The position numbers and the translations under genes were made by a program. A stretch of 64,000 bases of DNA from [Eubacterium] eligens ATCC 27750 (GTDB lineage: Bacteria; Bacillota; Clostridia; Lachnospirales; Lachnospiraceae), in contig NC_012780.1 in assembly GCF_000146185.1 (NCBI RefSeq), positions 310,001 through 374,000 on the forward strand. The letters run 5' to 3'. Positions 17,660 through 26,794 of this stretch are shown here, in pieces; within the stretch, counting starts at the first letter, position 1, and each line of letters starts with the position of its first letter. The notes beneath the pieces were generated by a model. It worked only from the letters and a program-made list of their open reading frames with translations. It did no database searches and had not been told where the DNA came from.

Positions 17660-17688
17660 TTTACATATCCGACTAATGCTGATAAAAT
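17660..17688 (+). promoter_or_regulatory. Promoter of CheX-receiver gene
   Basis: TTTACA (17660-17665), a 17-bp spacer and TAAAAT (17683-17688) lie 41 bp before the start codon. This looks like a housekeeping promoter, not a flagellar sigma-D one. Confidence 0.55.
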
Positions 17689-17729
17689 ATATTTAATTAA
17701 TAAATCGTGAATGTTTAGGAGGATATGTA

Positions 17730-19037
17730 ATGTTTTGTCAATTATTTGGTAAATTTCTTATCGAAAAAGAGATTATAGACAGGGATAAGTACAAATCTAT
17801 AATGGAAAGACTTGCTGAATCAAGAGCAAAGCTTGGTGTAATTGCTGTAGCTGATGGTATTATTACTGACAAACAGGCGAATGAAATTAATCATTTACAG
17901 ACAACAAAGGATGCAAGATTTGGTGAAATCGCTGTTGGAGAGGGTTATATGACTGAAGAACAGTTAGATGTTCTTCTTAAAAAGCAGGGAAGTGCTTATG
18001 CAATATTCCTTTCTGTTCTTTCAGAAGCAGCAGATATATCAGTATCGAAGGTTGATGAGCTTCTTAAGGAATTCCAGAAGGAGCATGGTTTTACTGATGA
18101 GGATATGGATGGTCTTAAGAATGATGATTTAGAACAGATTGTTCCAATATTTGCCTTTTCATCAAAGTCATATGTAACTGATATATGCAGGCTTGCACTT
18201 GCTAATATTGAAAGATTTGTAACATCTGATTTCTATATAGACAGAATTAAGCATATTTCACAGCTTGAATACAGATGTCTTGCTGGTCAGAAATTAGAAG
18301 GTGACCTTGATATTATTGTTGGTTTTGCAAGTGTTGGTGAACAGACAGCTATAGTTGATATAGCTAATGGATTCTCTCATAGTAATATATCTAATCTTGG
18401 AATAGAAGTATACGATGCTATAGGTGAATTTACTAATTGTATAAGCGGATTGTTTGCAACAGCACTTTCTAAGAAGGGCAGCATGTTAGAGATTACTCCA
18501 CAGTTTGCTTATGAAAATCAGTTTGCCAAAGGAGATGCTTATGTACTTCCTATTCATATCCATGACAGTGAAGTTCTGCTTTTCATATCTGCCTCTGATG
18601 AAACCAAAGCTGGAGATATGCCTGTTGTAAGAAAGATTATGGCAAAAGCAGGTGGAGAAGTGACATTAGACAGCAAAGGAACAGTAGTTATCGTTGATGA
18701 TTCAGGAATGTCAAGAAAGATTCTGCGTGATATTCTTGAAGAGGCCGGTTACGCTGTATTAGCTGAAGCAACTGACGGATTAGAGGGTGTACTTGCTTAT
18801 AAGACATATTACCCTGATATAATTACACTTGATATTACAATGCCTAACATGGATGGTACAGAAGCTCTTAAAGAAATTAAGGCTTATGACTCTAATGCCA
18901 AAGTAATTATGATAACTGCTGCCGGACAGCAGCATAAAGTAATTGAGGCTCTTAAGCTTGGTGCTAAACGATTTATTACCAAGCCATTTGATAAAGAAGA
19001 GATTCTTAAGAATATTGAAGAAGTTCTTGAGGGTTAA
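17730..19037 (+). CDS. CheX-like domain protein with C-terminal CheY-like receiver
   Basis: This 435-residue, three-part protein has no signal peptide. Residues about 1-95 contain a repeated helical motif (LGVIAVADGIITDKQ, FGEIAVGEGYMTEEQ) resembling the GspE/MshE N-terminal fold. Residues about 140-300 look like CheX, with the phosphatase motif E-x-x-N seen in GEFTNCISGLF. Residues about 312-435 are a receiver domain: VDDSG, phospho-acceptor D368 in LDITMPNMDG, Thr in ITAAG, Lys in KPF. A phosphatase-like domain fused to its type of substrate suggests a self-limiting chemotaxis or adaptation signal. Separate cheX is at 54915. No flagellar genes adjoin it. Confidence 0.8.
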   Translation: MFCQLFGKFLIEKEIIDRDKYKSIMERLAESRAKLGVIAVADGIITDKQANEINHLQTTKDARFGEIAVGEGYMTEEQLDVLLKKQGSAYAIFLSVLSEAADISVSKVDELLKEFQKEHGFTDEDMDGLKNDDLEQIVPIFAFSSKSYVTDICRLALANIERFVTSDFYIDRIKHISQLEYRCLAGQKLEGDLDIIVGFASVGEQTAIVDIANGFSHSNISNLGIEVYDAIGEFTNCISGLFATALSKKGSMLEITPQFAYENQFAKGDAYVLPIHIHDSEVLLFISASDETKAGDMPVVRKIMAKAGGEVTLDSKGTVVIVDDSGMSRKILRDILEEAGYAVLAEATDGLEGVLAYKTYYPDIITLDITMPNMDGTEALKEIKAYDSNAKVIMITAAGQQHKVIEALKLGAKRFITKPFDKEEILKNIEEVLEG

Positions 19038-19087
19038 AAAAAAATAATGGGATGATATCACTAAAGGTATCATCCCATTATTTTTAT
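19036..19087. terminator. Bidirectional terminator
   Basis: The stem AATAATGGGATGATA pairs with 19068-19082. It has an A-run before it and TTTTT after it, so it can stop transcription from both sides. The stop codon of the small minus-strand gene overlaps its edge. Confidence 0.85.
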
Positions 19088-19314
19088 TTATTCTTTCTAA
19101 AATGCACTTCTGGAACTGCCAGACTGTCATATGTGACATGTGGCTTATCTGTATTATCATCCGGAACTATATTTGAAGATATATCCGCATCATCTTCTTC
19201 ACTTCCTGAATCTTTCTTGTGTATCTCAGGAATAGCAAGATTATCATACGACAGACTATAATCCTTTTCAGATGTATTCACTTTATTTTTTACCTTTTTG
19301 AATATATTAAACAT
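19084..19314 (-). CDS. Small protein with duplicated YDxLAxPExH motif
   Basis: I do not recognise this 76-residue protein. It has a basic start (MFNIFKKVKNKVN) and an acidic middle. A motif occurs twice, 39 residues apart: YDNLAIPEIH (23-32) and YDSLAVPEVH (62-71). Reality is supported by an agaggag ribosome site 6 bp before ATG, position 17 bp after gltS in the same direction, and a terminator right at its stop. It is probably cytoplasmic: no signal peptide or membrane helix is visible. Co-transcription with gltS suggests a regulatory or accessory role, but no function can be assigned. Confidence 0.75.
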   Translation of the reverse strand: MFNIFKKVKNKVNTSEKDYSLSYDNLAIPEIHKKDSGSEEDDADISSNIVPDDNTDKPHVTYDSLAVPEVHFRKNK

Positions 19315-19331
19315 ATTTAACTCCTCTATAA

Positions 19332-20525
19332 TTATAATATATTGATAAAAAAAGTTATAACCAGACTATTCAGGAAATCTGCAAAAAGACTTCCTATAAG
19401 TGGTATTAACAGATAAGCCTTAACTGATGGAACATATTTGTCACATACTGCCTGCATATTTGCCATGGCATTAGGCGTTGCTCCCATTCCAAATCCACAT
19501 GTACCTGCAACAAGAACTGCTGCATCGTAATCTTTTCCCATAATATTGAATACAATAAAATATGTAAATAAAACAATAACAATTATCTGTGCACCAAGAA
19601 GTATAACAAGCGGAAGAGCTAGTGATGCAAGCTGCCATAACTTAAGTGTAATCATAGCCATTCCAAGAAATAATGATAAACTTATACCTCCAAGGTCATT
19701 AATTTCTCCCATATGAATAACAAGCTTTCCATTTCCTGCATATTCTGCAATGTTACGCATAAGCGCAGCTGCAATCATGGCCCCGATGTATATAGGAAAA
19801 GTAAGTCCTGTCTTCGTAAGAGCCCATGAAAAAATAGTTCCTATACCAATAGCAATAATTAGCTGGAATACGGCTGATGCATACATTCTGGAATGTCTTT
19901 CATGCTTCTTTTCGTCTTCAATAAGAAGACTGTCATCCTCTGGAATTGCTGTATCTAAAAGGTTTTTCTTCTCAATAAGTCTCTTGCCTAATGGTCCTCC
20001 TACAAGACTTCCAAATATAAGACCAAATGTAGCTGCAGCAGTACATATTGTCGTTGCACCCTTAACATTAAAATCTTCAAGTACCGGTCCAAATGCACCC
20101 GCAGTACCATGTCCGCCAACCATAGGTATTGAGCCTGTACACATTCCTATAAGTGAATCAAGCCCAATAACCTTAGATAAACCTACTGCAACACCATTCT
20201 GTATAAATATAAGTACTATAACTAATCCTAAAAATATCACCATAGATTTTCCGCCCTTTTTAAGTACTTTAAGATTAGCCTGAAATCCTACGGATGTAAA
20301 AAAGAATACCATGCATACTTCTTTAAGTGTGTCATCAAATGAAAACTCTAATATATGAGTAACATAACATATACATGTAAATATAGCAAACAACAGTCCT
20401 CCTACAACAGGTGCCGGTATACAGAACCTTTCAAGGAATTTAATTTTCTTTCGTAAATAGCTGCCTAGAAGCAGTACAAGTACCGCAATAGCCAGCGTCT
20501 GATACATATCTAACTGAACCTTCAT
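19332..20525 (-). CDS. gltS: Sodium/glutamate symporter (GltS/ESS family)
   Basis: This 397-residue membrane protein has roughly ten helices. The family motif GTCGFGMGATPNAMANMQAV lies near the C-terminus, and its counterpart GGHGTAGAFGP is in the first half. Family knowledge: GltS imports glutamate with Na+. The gene lies 46 bp downstream of a TAXI substrate-binding lipoprotein and upstream of the 76-residue protein, all on the minus strand. That context is unusual for GltS, which normally works without a binding protein. Confidence 0.88.
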   Translation of the reverse strand: MKVQLDMYQTLAIAVLVLLLGSYLRKKIKFLERFCIPAPVVGGLLFAIFTCICYVTHILEFSFDDTLKEVCMVFFFTSVGFQANLKVLKKGGKSMVIFLGLVIVLIFIQNGVAVGLSKVIGLDSLIGMCTGSIPMVGGHGTAGAFGPVLEDFNVKGATTICTAAATFGLIFGSLVGGPLGKRLIEKKNLLDTAIPEDDSLLIEDEKKHERHSRMYASAVFQLIIAIGIGTIFSWALTKTGLTFPIYIGAMIAAALMRNIAEYAGNGKLVIHMGEINDLGGISLSLFLGMAMITLKLWQLASLALPLVILLGAQIIVIVLFTYFIVFNIMGKDYDAAVLVAGTCGFGMGATPNAMANMQAVCDKYVPSVKAYLLIPLIGSLFADFLNSLVITFFINIL

Positions 20526-20571
20526 TAAATTTCTCCATTCTTTATAGCATTAACCTGATATACAGAATTAA

Positions 20572-21531
20572 TTATTCTGTCAAAACATTGATGCCACGCT
20601 CTGTATAATAAGCTGCTGCACCTGAATGGAACGGAATATCTACTCCATCAGCCGCCGTATTTATATCAAATGAAATATCAAGAGATGTAGCATACTTAAA
20701 ATCATCAGCATGCTCATATATTGTCTTAGTCACATTCTTAATAACATCGTCTGAGAGTGACTGCTTTGCAATCAGAACTGCCTTAACACCAATAGTTGTC
20801 ACATCAGAATCCTGACCATTATAAGTTCCTGCCGGAATAGTATATTTTTCACAGAGAGAATACGCTGATAACATCTTGTCTATGCATTTGTCATCAAGAC
20901 TTATAAGACATATGTCACATTCCTTAGATAACTGTCCAATAACTTCTGTTCTTGTTCCTGCTGTACAGAAAAATGCATCAATTTCTCCAGCTTTAAGTTT
21001 TTCAGCAGCTTCTGTATAATCCATATTGACCTTATTAATAAGCTCGTCAGTAATTCCACTCATCTTTAATATCTGCTCTGCATTCTTTTCAGATCCTGAC
21101 TCTGATGCACCGACACTTACAGTTTTATTAATCAGGTCATCAATACCTGTGATTCCAGAATCTTTCCTTACAACAATCTGGCAGCATTCTGTATAAAGGG
21201 AAGCAACCGCTTTGTAACCCTTCTGGTATTTTTTATCAGCAAATGTACCAGTTGCATTATATGCATCACTTAACAGATCTGCCTGGACAATAGCAAGGTC
21301 TATATACCCATCAGATATAAGCCTTAAATTAGCAACCGAACCAGCAGTAGTCTTTGTTTCAAATGTATATCCATCAATCTCTTTATCTGCCAACTGTGTA
21401 AACGTGCTTGCAAATGAATAATACACTCCGCCTATATCTGCTGCACCAAATTTCAAATTCTTACTATGCCCGCTACATCCTGCCATCACAAACAATAAAC
21501 AGGACATTAATACACATAATATTTTCTTCAT
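20572..21531 (-). CDS. TAXI-type TRAP substrate-binding lipoprotein
   Basis: This 319-residue protein has a lipoprotein signal: hydrophobic stretch 5-17 and lipobox VMAGC with Cys19. The mature part has the TAXI pattern: FGAADIGGVYYSFASTF, TTAGSVANLRLI, DLAIVQADLLSDAYNATG, VSVGASESGSEKNAEQIL. Family knowledge: TAXI proteins deliver organic acids, glutamate among them, to fused DctQM membrane subunits. No DctM or DctQ gene is nearby; the gene is placed between alr (4 bp upstream) and gltS. It may act with GltS or with a permease elsewhere. Confidence 0.87.
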   Translation of the reverse strand: MKKILCVLMSCLLFVMAGCSGHSKNLKFGAADIGGVYYSFASTFTQLADKEIDGYTFETKTTAGSVANLRLISDGYIDLAIVQADLLSDAYNATGTFADKKYQKGYKAVASLYTECCQIVVRKDSGITGIDDLINKTVSVGASESGSEKNAEQILKMSGITDELINKVNMDYTEAAEKLKAGEIDAFFCTAGTRTEVIGQLSKECDICLISLDDKCIDKMLSAYSLCEKYTIPAGTYNGQDSDVTTIGVKAVLIAKQSLSDDVIKNVTKTIYEHADDFKYATSLDISFDINTAADGVDIPFHSGAAAYYTERGINVLTE

Positions 21532-21535
21532 TCAT

Positions 21536-22705
21536 TTATCCTCTTAACAATAATTCTTTTTCATAAACTTTGCCATCCTTTATGTACATTCTAGGGACAC
21601 GCTTACTTACTGCACATGTAAGCTCATAAGGAATTGTTCCTGCAAGCTGTGCCATATGCTCAATAGGATTAGCCTTACCAAATATCTCTACTTCACTACC
21701 AACGTCAACATTCATTTTATCTGTAAGATCAATCATGCACATATCCATACATATCTTGCCTCTCTGTGGAGCAGGACCTTCTTCTGTCATAAGTTCATAT
21801 CTGTTAGAAAGGCATCTGAAATATCCATCAGCATATCCATAAGGAACAACTCCCATTCTTGTCTTTCTGTCAGTCTTGTATATTCCTCCATAGCTTATTG
21901 CTGTTCCGGCAGGGTAAGTCTTGATTGTGCTTACTGTTGTCTTAAGTGACATAACAGGCTTAAGTCCAAGCTCCTGTGCAAAATCTCCATATCCATAGAG
22001 CAGAAGTCCTGGTCTTACCATGTCAAGCCATGTTTCAGGATATCTTGCAACAGCACCTGTATTGGCACAGTGTCTTATCTTGAATTTCTTTCCAAGTTTT
22101 TTCTCAACTTCATCAATCACACTGGTAAACAATTCAAACTGATGCTTAGTATAGCTTTCATATTCTTCTCCAAATTCATCAGATACTGCAAAATGTGTGA
22201 ATATTCCCTCAGCATCAAGACCTGGAAGAGTACAGCCTTCACATATTCCTTCAACACCACTTTCAAAATAATCTCCGTCACACAGATATCCAAGTCTTGA
22301 CATTCCTGTATCAACTTTAATATGAATCTTTAATGTACCACCACATTTAACAGCTTCCTCACTGTATTCAAGTGCCTTAGCCCTGCATGTTACAGCCTGT
22401 GTTATATTATTCTTAATAAGTTCAGATACTTCTTCCTTAGGTGTATGTCCAAGTATAAGAACCGGCATTGTAATACCATTATGTCTTAATTCTACAGCTT
22501 CATCTATACTGCTTACTGCAAGATAATCTGCTCCGGACTCCTGTAAAAGTCTGCTTACCTGTACAGAACCATGTCCGTAAGCATCCGCTTTTACAACGCC
22601 TAAAAACTTAACATTTTCTCCAATTCTTTTCCGTAATGTTTCATAATTATGTGCAAGTGCATCCATATCTATTTCAGCCCATGTTCTTCTTAATGTTGAA
22701 TCCAT
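21536..22705 (-). CDS. alr: Alanine racemase
   Basis: This 389-residue fold-type III PLP enzyme has the PLP lysine K39 in VVKADAYGHG, the catalytic tyrosine region AISYGGIY (about 268) and the substrate motif MVRPGLLLYGY. Length is standard. Role: interconversion of L- and D-alanine for peptidoglycan. It begins an apparent operon with the TAXI lipoprotein and gltS. D-Ala and D-Glu are both wall precursors, so grouping a racemase with a glutamate carrier is understandable, though this is inference. The ribosome site ggaggc precedes ATG, and a promoter lies at 22741-22769. Confidence 0.95.
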   Translation of the reverse strand: MDSTLRRTWAEIDMDALAHNYETLRKRIGENVKFLGVVKADAYGHGSVQVSRLLQESGADYLAVSSIDEAVELRHNGITMPVLILGHTPKEEVSELIKNNITQAVTCRAKALEYSEEAVKCGGTLKIHIKVDTGMSRLGYLCDGDYFESGVEGICEGCTLPGLDAEGIFTHFAVSDEFGEEYESYTKHQFELFTSVIDEVEKKLGKKFKIRHCANTGAVARYPETWLDMVRPGLLLYGYGDFAQELGLKPVMSLKTTVSTIKTYPAGTAISYGGIYKTDRKTRMGVVPYGYADGYFRCLSNRYELMTEEGPAPQRGKICMDMCMIDLTDKMNVDVGSEVEIFGKANPIEHMAQLAGTIPYELTCAVSKRVPRMYIKDGKVYEKELLLRG

Positions 22706-22740
22706 AATAATCTGCCTCCATTATCTAAACATATTTTAAT

Positions 22741-22769
22741 ATTTTACCATTTTATTGATGATTAGTGAA
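22741..22769 (-). promoter_or_regulatory. Promoter of alr operon
   Basis: On the minus strand TTCACT (22769-22764), a 17-bp spacer and TAAAAT (22746-22741) lie 36 bp before alr. Confidence 0.5.
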
Positions 22770-22792
22770 TATTTTTTAAATTAATTTTAGGT

Positions 22793-22813
22793 TGACATTT
22801 TATAGTAATGTCA
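22793..22813. repeat. Inverted repeat at the break point of the truncated gene
   Basis: TGACATT and AATGTCA are perfect 7-bp arms around TTATAGT. The SGNH remnant starts to read as protein right after it. This could be an operator, or the scar of the deletion that removed the 5' part of that gene. Confidence 0.4.
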
Positions 22814-22814
22814 G

Positions 22815-23597
22815 AACAAAGATAAAAGATATCAGATTGCTTTACGTGCGGGCGGAATTCCAATATACACTGACCGTGATATCTATATAACCGACCACTC
22901 ATTAGCTTATGTAAAATTTGTTGATGAAAATGAAGAAACAATCGATATGGATGACTATAGCGGATATGGATATGAAGATAACACATATCCAGACACAGTA
23001 TGTATTAATGATGTTTTATGTTATGTCGAAAAAGCTGATGAAGGCTTATATATTTCTATATGCTCTGATGCAGACTGTAATTCTGTAACTGAAATGTATA
23101 TTAACGCATGGACAAGAGTTATTCCTAAAGCAGCTTATGACCATTGCAATGATATTCTTATTCTTGAGATGGGAAGTAATGGTGGCTGGGAGAATGATTA
23201 TGATGAACTTATAAAACAATATCAGAATATAATTGATAACAGCTATTATGCTGATTATATAATTGTTGGTGATACTGATAATCCGGGAGAATCAGCTGAC
23301 ATATATCAGGATATATACGATAATAATGGTAATTATGCAGGACTTCATGCAACATTATGGGAACAAGCTCTGTATGATGCATTTGGAGAACATTTCCTTA
23401 ACACAAGACTTTATCTTATGGAAAATGCACTATCTGACTGTGGACTTACACCAACCGAAAATGATATAATTGATATACAGACAGGCAATCTTCCTGAACA
23501 GCTTCGTGCTGATTTCACACATTTTAACTCTTATGGATATTACTCCAAAGCCAAAGCTATATACTTAAAGGGTATAGAACTTGGCTACTGGAATTAA
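22815..23597 (+). pseudogene. 5'-truncated SGNH/GDSL hydrolase
   Basis: Protein-like sequence runs in one frame from about 22815 (KDKRYQIALRAGGIPIYTD) to the stop at 23597. The frame is closed by TAG/TAA at 22803-22808, and no start codon with a ribosome site is available. The first in-frame ATG is at 22947, inside the domain and without a Shine-Dalgarno sequence. The C-terminal half looks like an SGNH hydrolase: ILILEMGSNGGWEND, YIIVGDT, and the late Asp/His block DFTHFNSYGYYSKAKAI. The N-terminal Ser block (GDSL) and signal peptide are missing. It sits 24 bp before the two-component system, in the same direction. A short unusual domain translated from 22947 cannot be excluded. Confidence 0.7.
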
Positions 23598-23621
23598 TAT
23601 TATTCGACTGGAGGATTATAT

Positions 23622-24293
23622 ATGAGAATATTATTAGTTGAAGATGACCGCTCATTATCAAGGGCCGTATCAACTATATTACAGAAGAATAATTATTCTG
23701 TTGACTGCGTTGAAAATGGTCAGATGGCCCTTGATTATCTAGAAGAAGATATATATGATGCTGTAATTATGGATATTATGATGCCGGTAATGGATGGAAT
23801 TACAGCTTTAAAGAATTTAAGAAAATGTGGCAGCAACATTCCGGTTCTTATGCTTACTGCAAAGACTGAAATAGATGATAAAGTAGAAGGGCTTGATAAT
23901 GGTGCTAACGATTATCTTACCAAACCATTTGACACAAGGGAACTGCTTGCAAGAATCCGTGTACTTACACGCTCTGAAAAACAACAAGATAATGTTATTA
24001 CACTTGGAAATATTTCGCTGAACACAACTACATGTGAATTATCTTCTCCTTCAGGTTCATTTCTTCTTACTAATAAGGAATATCAGATGATGCTGATGTT
24101 CATGAATAATAAAACTCAGGTTATTTCGGCAGAACATTTTATGGAGAAAATCTGGGACAGTGAATCTGATTCTGATATCAGCACCGTATGGACTTATATA
24201 TCTTATCTCAGGAGAAAACTTGAAGCTTTAAAGTCTGATTATTCTATTGCTACAAGAAGAAATATGGGATATTATTTAAAAAATAACAACTAA
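23622..24293 (+). CDS. OmpR-family response regulator
   Basis: This 223-residue protein has a receiver domain: acidic pair VEDDRS, phospho-acceptor D51 in IMDIMMPVMDG, Thr in MLTAK, Lys in KPFDTREL. A winged-helix DNA-binding domain follows from about residue 127 (LLTNKEYQMMLMFM, WTYISYLRRKLEAL). The ribosome site is ggagg. The cognate kinase follows after 17 bp. No promoter is evident in the 24 bp upstream, so transcription probably comes through the SGNH remnant. Target genes are not identifiable; the rhomboid and lysozyme genes downstream are separated by a terminator. Confidence 0.93.
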   Translation: MRILLVEDDRSLSRAVSTILQKNNYSVDCVENGQMALDYLEEDIYDAVIMDIMMPVMDGITALKNLRKCGSNIPVLMLTAKTEIDDKVEGLDNGANDYLTKPFDTRELLARIRVLTRSEKQQDNVITLGNISLNTTTCELSSPSGSFLLTNKEYQMMLMFMNNKTQVISAEHFMEKIWDSESDSDISTVWTYISYLRRKLEALKSDYSIATRRNMGYYLKNNN

Positions 24294-24310
24294 TATAAAG
24301 AAGGTATATA

Positions 24311-25525
24311 ATGTCAAAAAATAATAAAGCATCTAATTATAATGAGAAAATGCTTACCCGCTTAAGAATACAATTTATAGTTCTTTCAATGGCAGTTGTA
24401 ATAATTATGCAGGGATTTATAGTGTATACAAGTGTCAGAAACACATACAATAAGATGGTCGCTAAATCCGACCATCTTGTTTCGTCTATATATATTAATA
24501 TTTTAGATAAGAAGCCAATTAAAGCAGATGCCAGGTATTTCTATATTACATTTGATAAAGATAACCGCCCCAGAACCATTAATATCGATAACATATCTGA
24601 TATTTCTGAAGATGAGGCTTTGGCAATATATTATGAGGCATATGAGACAGGCGAACTTGATGGATTTTACAATGGTTACAGATATTGCATATATGAAAAA
24701 GAGAAACGTACAATTGCTGTATTCGTACTTCGAAGTAATATGATAGATGATGTTAAGAAAACAGCTGTTTCGCTTATAGAATCATCATGTGCAGGTATTG
24801 CGGTTATGCTCCTGATTCTTATATTTACTTCAAAGCTTATCGTCATGCCTATTGCAAAAGCACACCGCAAGCAGAAAGAATTCATAACCTCTGCAAGTCA
24901 TGAGCTTAAGACTCCGATTACAGTAATAAGAGCTGATGCTGATATATTACAGATGGATAATCCTGATAATGAATGGATTGAAGATATAAAGAAACAGGCA
25001 GAAAATCTTACAGCTATGACTAACAGTCTTGTATCACTTGCAAGAATGGATGAGCGCAACGGTCATATAAAACGTGTGGTTTTTCCTGTTTCTGACCTTG
25101 CAGAAGAAGCTGTGCGCTCTTATAATGCACTTGCACTTGATTCAGGTAAACATTTTACCTACGATATTACACCTGACCTTACATGCTGCGGTGACGCATC
25201 ATCAGTACGGCAGCTATTTACAATTCTTCTTGATAACGCATTTAAATATTCATCAGGTAAAGGTAACATAGACTTTAAATTATCTTCTTCAGGAAGCTAT
25301 ATTGTTTTAATCGTAAGCAATGATGTTGATAATATTGATAAGAACCTTACTGACAGAATGTTTGACAGATTCTACAGGGCTGATTCAACATCCGCTAAGA
25401 TAACCGGATATGGTCTTGGTCTTTCAATTGCAAAGGCTATTGTTTCCGAGCATAACGGAAGTATTAAAGCCAAAATGGATGGTTCTCAAAGAATTATTAT
25501 TAAAGCACAGCTTCATATTAAATAA
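24311..25525 (+). CDS. Membrane sensor histidine kinase
   Basis: This 404-residue protein has two membrane helices (about residues 20-42 and 160-180) enclosing an extracytoplasmic sensor of about 115 residues. The dimerisation/phosphotransfer helix follows directly with the phospho-His at H197 in SASHELKTPITVI. The ATPase domain has the N box (LLDNAFKYS) and G2 box (GYGLGLSIAKAI). No HAMP domain is clear between helix 2 and the His motif. It is paired with the response regulator upstream. The ligand is unknown. Confidence 0.92.
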   Translation: MSKNNKASNYNEKMLTRLRIQFIVLSMAVVIIMQGFIVYTSVRNTYNKMVAKSDHLVSSIYINILDKKPIKADARYFYITFDKDNRPRTINIDNISDISEDEALAIYYEAYETGELDGFYNGYRYCIYEKEKRTIAVFVLRSNMIDDVKKTAVSLIESSCAGIAVMLLILIFTSKLIVMPIAKAHRKQKEFITSASHELKTPITVIRADADILQMDNPDNEWIEDIKKQAENLTAMTNSLVSLARMDERNGHIKRVVFPVSDLAEEAVRSYNALALDSGKHFTYDITPDLTCCGDASSVRQLFTILLDNAFKYSSGKGNIDFKLSSSGSYIVLIVSNDVDNIDKNLTDRMFDRFYRADSTSAKITGYGLGLSIAKAIVSEHNGSIKAKMDGSQRIIIKAQLHIK

Positions 25526-25554
25526 CACATATTGACCCAATATGTTATAATGAA

Positions 25555-25587
25555 AAAGAATTTAGTGTAATGCTGAATTCTTTTTTT
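25555..25587 (+). terminator. Terminator after the two-component system
   Basis: AAAGAATT (25555-25562) pairs with AATTCTTT (25576-25583) and is followed by TTTTG. The stem is short but has a good T-run. Confidence 0.6.
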
Positions 25588-25624
25588 GTAGAGTGGAAAA
25601 TTAACATGAGGGGAGAAATATTCT

Positions 25625-26782
25625 ATGGAACCAGATTACAATAACAACTATCATAACAGCTATCAAAGCAGTTTTCAGCCCAATGGATTTGATGACCTTC
25701 ATCTTGATGATGAAGTATACGAGATTAAATCTGACAGAATTAATCCTGAAGATTTTTATCAACACAGTCAAAAGAAACAATATTCAGAAGTCAGTCTCAG
25801 GAACATGCCTGTTGTGCTTATTATAATCCTTGCCAATCTGCTTGCAGGCATTATGTGCATAATAGCAGGCAGTGATCATTTTGAAACAGGTGGACTTAAT
25901 TACCAGTATATTCATAATAATAAAGAATATATAAGGCTTCTGACTTATATGTTCCTGCATGCTAATTTGCCACATTTTATTAATAATATGGTTGCTCTGT
26001 ATCTATTCGGCTCAAGACTTGAACCCCGTGTCGGTTCTCTTCGTACTGCAATTATATATTTCGGTTCAGGACTTGCATCAGGCCTTGTATCTGTATATGT
26101 ATCACACCTTATCAATCCCGATGTAATCCGCTTTGCTGCAGGTGCATCAGGTGCAATATTCGGTGTAATGTGTGCAACACTTTTTACTAATTTCAGTTCA
26201 AAAACTGATTCTAATAAGACAACTGTAATCGTATCTATTGCATTAATTGTTGTATATGCTCTTATATCTAATGGTGCAAATGTAGATATCCTCGGTCATC
26301 TCGGTGGTGGGATAGCAGGTGGTATTCTTGTATTCATTCTGTACCATGACAGTTTAGATGGTGCATTTTCAGGAACAGTTTCAACACTTCTTGCTGTCAT
26401 ACTCACATTAATAATATGTTTTATCGGTGTGACACGCGCAGGCATTGGTACTAAAGCCAGCGCAATGCAGGATTCAAGAATCGATACAGTAAAAGAACAA
26501 CAGATATTTCAGGATGAATCTATAACCTTTGGTGAATGTCTGGATAACAAATGTACAGATCCCGAATGGACTATTTTCAGTTCTACTGATAATAAAAAAG
26601 TTGTAGAATTCAACGGTAAAGTAGTATATAATAACATGAATTCTTCATTGAAGATTCAATTCACATATGATGAATCCATCAGTTACTGGACAATTAACTA
26701 TATGGGACTAAATGGTACTGCAATGGATAGTAATGGTGCAGCTCTGCTTCTTAATTATCTGTGCAGCGATTATTTAAATTAG
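25625..26782 (+). CDS. Rhomboid family intramembrane serine protease
   Basis: This 385-residue protein has an acidic cytoplasmic N-terminus of about 60 residues, six or seven membrane helices, and a C-terminal extracytoplasmic tail of about 100 residues. The rhomboid signature is complete: HANLPHFINNMVALYLFG (about 117-134), catalytic S175 in GASGAIFG, and H225 in GHLGGGIAG. Family knowledge: rhomboids cleave helices of membrane substrates. The long C-terminal tail is not part of the catalytic core. The gene overlaps no neighbour but is only 6 bp from the lysozyme gene, so the two are cotranscribed. The ribosome site is aggggag. Confidence 0.9.
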   Translation: MEPDYNNNYHNSYQSSFQPNGFDDLHLDDEVYEIKSDRINPEDFYQHSQKKQYSEVSLRNMPVVLIIILANLLAGIMCIIAGSDHFETGGLNYQYIHNNKEYIRLLTYMFLHANLPHFINNMVALYLFGSRLEPRVGSLRTAIIYFGSGLASGLVSVYVSHLINPDVIRFAAGASGAIFGVMCATLFTNFSSKTDSNKTTVIVSIALIVVYALISNGANVDILGHLGGGIAGGILVFILYHDSLDGAFSGTVSTLLAVILTLIICFIGVTRAGIGTKASAMQDSRIDTVKEQQIFQDESITFGECLDNKCTDPEWTIFSSTDNKKVVEFNGKVVYNNMNSSLKIQFTYDESISYWTINYMGLNGTAMDSNGAALLLNYLCSDYLN

Positions 26783-26794
26783 GAGGCGATGTAC

